A stretch of 64,000 nucleotides of DNA from NCBI RefSeq assembly GCF_008831285.2, contig NC_045143.1, forward strand, positions 4,659,503 to 4,723,502, written 5' to 3'. Every line of letters starts with the position of its first letter. Positions within the stretch are counted from its first letter, which is position 1. The notes below the pieces were generated by a model. The model worked only from the letters and a program-made list of their open reading frames with translations. It ran no database searches and had not been told where the DNA came from. The stretch comes from Nymphaea colorata. Lineage: Eukaryota > Streptophyta > Magnoliopsida > Nymphaeales > Nymphaeaceae. Below are positions 62,422-64,000 of the stretch, piece after piece. The position numbers and the translations under genes are program-made.

Positions 62422-63359
62422 ATGGCTGTTGATCCTTCTGCAGCTAAACCAGGAAACTCCAGCACTGACACCATTTCGTGTCCATTGGAGATGAACACTG
62501 GCTTGGGATATTACATGGACCATAGGGTCGCCCGGGCGAGGCACTATGCTCATGGTATCTTGTCCTTGCCAACTCCATGTACCATGTATACATCACTTTA
62601 TTGATTTACTAAAATTTTTCTACAAACTGCTATACTCTTAGCTGCCTTTGCAGCTAAATCATGAGATGAAAGCTTGCCAAGTGCAGGCGCAACAGTCTCA
62701 ACAATTAATTCTCCTTTCTCCACAAGCCAATAATTTTTACAAACTAAGAAAATGTTGTTCCGAGAGGAGCTCTGTAGTCGATCGATTGCTGATTTTGTTT
62801 TCTTTCTATTCTTCTGCTGTTTCTGTGATGAAGAGGGAGTGGTCGCGGGAGCTAAAGCAGCTGCCATGGCTACTGCTGCCAGTGCCATCCCCACTGTAAG
62901 TCTCTCTCTCTCTCTCTCTTACAGAAAATGAAAAAAAATTGTTGAAACGGAAGAAGACGACAAAGTTATGGACGAAACTGAAGTGCCAAGTCCATCCAGA
63001 AGTCTTCACCAATGCATGATCATCTTCGTTGTCCGACACTCCACCGTTGTAAATTTTTCTCTCTGCCTTTCTCCATGCAGTTGGCCAGCGTAAGAATGTT
63101 CCCTTGGGCCAGGCGCAACCTCAACCCCACGGCTCAGGCCCTCATCATATCCACTGGTAACTGATCTCTGTCTCTCTCTGATATACATACATATATAATA
63201 TTGCATAGGATCATGAATTTTTCTTTCTAATTTTCTTTGTATTGACGAGGGGGGATGTTCAATTTGGTTGCAGTGGCAGGAGCGGCATACTTCGTTGTAG
63301 CTGACAAGAAAGTGCTGGCTTCTGCAAGGAAGAACTCCTTTCGAAATGCCCAAGAATGA
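62422..63359 (+). CDS. ENOD93: Early nodulin 93-like protein, tandem copy 3
   Basis: Exons 62422-62554, 62834-62895, 63081-63156 and 63274-63359 encode 118 residues. Residues 5 (Pro), 16 (Asp), 34 (His), 41 (His) and 55 (Ala) set it apart; residues 56-118 are the same as in the other copies. The two His changes fall in the segment just before the first hydrophobic span (YYMDHRVARARHYAHEG). TATA box and poly(A) signal are intact, so it looks functional. Confidence 0.9.
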
Positions 63360-63507
63360 AATCACGCTACTTGATCCTGTTTCCTGCCTATGTTAGAGCA
63401 TCAGTAGTCTATAAAAGATCGACTTCTTCGTCTTTCCCATTGTATACTTCATTATTATGAATATGAGATCCGGGGTCGGCTTGTCCTGGATTGAAATTTA
63501 TGGAATT

Positions 63508-63513
63508 AATAAA
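63508..63513 (+). terminator. Poly(A) signal, ENOD93 copy 3
   Basis: AATAAA in the conserved TTAATAAAAGAACTGAATG. Confidence 0.55.
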
Positions 63514-63544
63514 AGAACTGAATGAAGTTCAAAGGATACAAGAC

Positions 63545-64000
63545 GTTTTCATCTTCCGATCGAGCTCCAAAAGGCGCGATTGTTTCTTTAAGTTCATTCA
63601 TCCCACAGACGTGGGCAGCAAAGCATGCGTTTGAAACATCACACTCGTATCGCAGTGAACTAAAGGTTTGAATCTTACGCTGACAAGCAAATGGCACAAA
63701 ACCACAACACTCGAACATCTCTGGACTAACATGCTGATTAAATCTAAAGGTTTTTCCTACAACCGCAATTATGGCCGCTCTGCACAATTGTTGGTGAAGG
63801 TTTAGAAGATTGGAAGTATTGTGACGGATTAGAATAGAGTTGAGGTAATCAAAGTTTCAGCCCCCTACATAATTATATTGTGTGTCTTTACTTTGAACAG
63901 GTTTCAGCAATAAAAATAAAAACTTTCAAAGACATTTCTGCACGTTTTGAGCAATCATCCTTAATAGGTAAAACTTCAACCAACATTATTAAGTCGATCT
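63545..64000 (+). repeat. Segmental duplication, 3' block Z, copy C
   Basis: Paralog of 53560-54000. It runs to the window edge, so the duplication probably continues beyond it. Confidence 0.8.

Noticed and set aside
62598..63365. Minus-strand ORFs across the ENOD93 genes
   Set aside because: They are antisense shadows of the ENOD93 exons and introns; equivalent frames occur in other copies.

Overview
The window is nuclear DNA of a flowering plant: AT-rich, with multi-exon genes whose introns carry transposon relics, long dinucleotide microsatellites, and plant-specific families (GH28 polygalacturonase, phytocystatin-like, DUF761, ENOD93). The lineage cannot be fixed from the sequence alone. 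No bacterial operon, CRISPR array, tRNA or rRNA was recognised.

Layout. 1-14.2 kb (+): the 3' three quarters of a NAP1/GNARLED gene (SCAR/WAVE complex subunit), 15 exons in the window, with a miniature LTR retrotransposon (TRIM) and a hAT-type MITE in its introns. 16.2-16.8 kb (+): an intronless secreted protein with two cystatin-like domains and degenerate inhibitory motifs. 23.5-23.8 kb (-): a small DUF761 protein with a clear TATA box. 31.7-36.4 kb (+): a nine-exon GH28 polygalacturonase-like gene with all four family motifs. 39.0-46.4 kb (+): a ten-exon BRCC36-type K63 deubiquitinase with an intact JAMM motif. Its first intron is inferred to be GC-AG and its second is a textbook AT-AC U12-type intron; a 265-bp tandem duplication copies the end of exon 5. 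48.4-64.0 kb: a segmentally duplicated block with three intact four-exon ENOD93-like genes (+), a decayed exon-4 relic of a fourth copy, duplicated foldback hairpins, and a tandem TRIM array.

The single-copy genes serve unrelated cell functions (actin nucleation, protease-inhibitor fold, wall pectin, ubiquitin/DNA repair) and show no sign of co-regulation. The ENOD93 cluster is the only gene family expansion. Its coding sequences are almost identical, while promoters (including a changed TATA box in copy 1) and introns differ. Exon boundaries were set by hand from reading frame, splice consensus and recalled family conservation; no alignment or transcript evidence was available.
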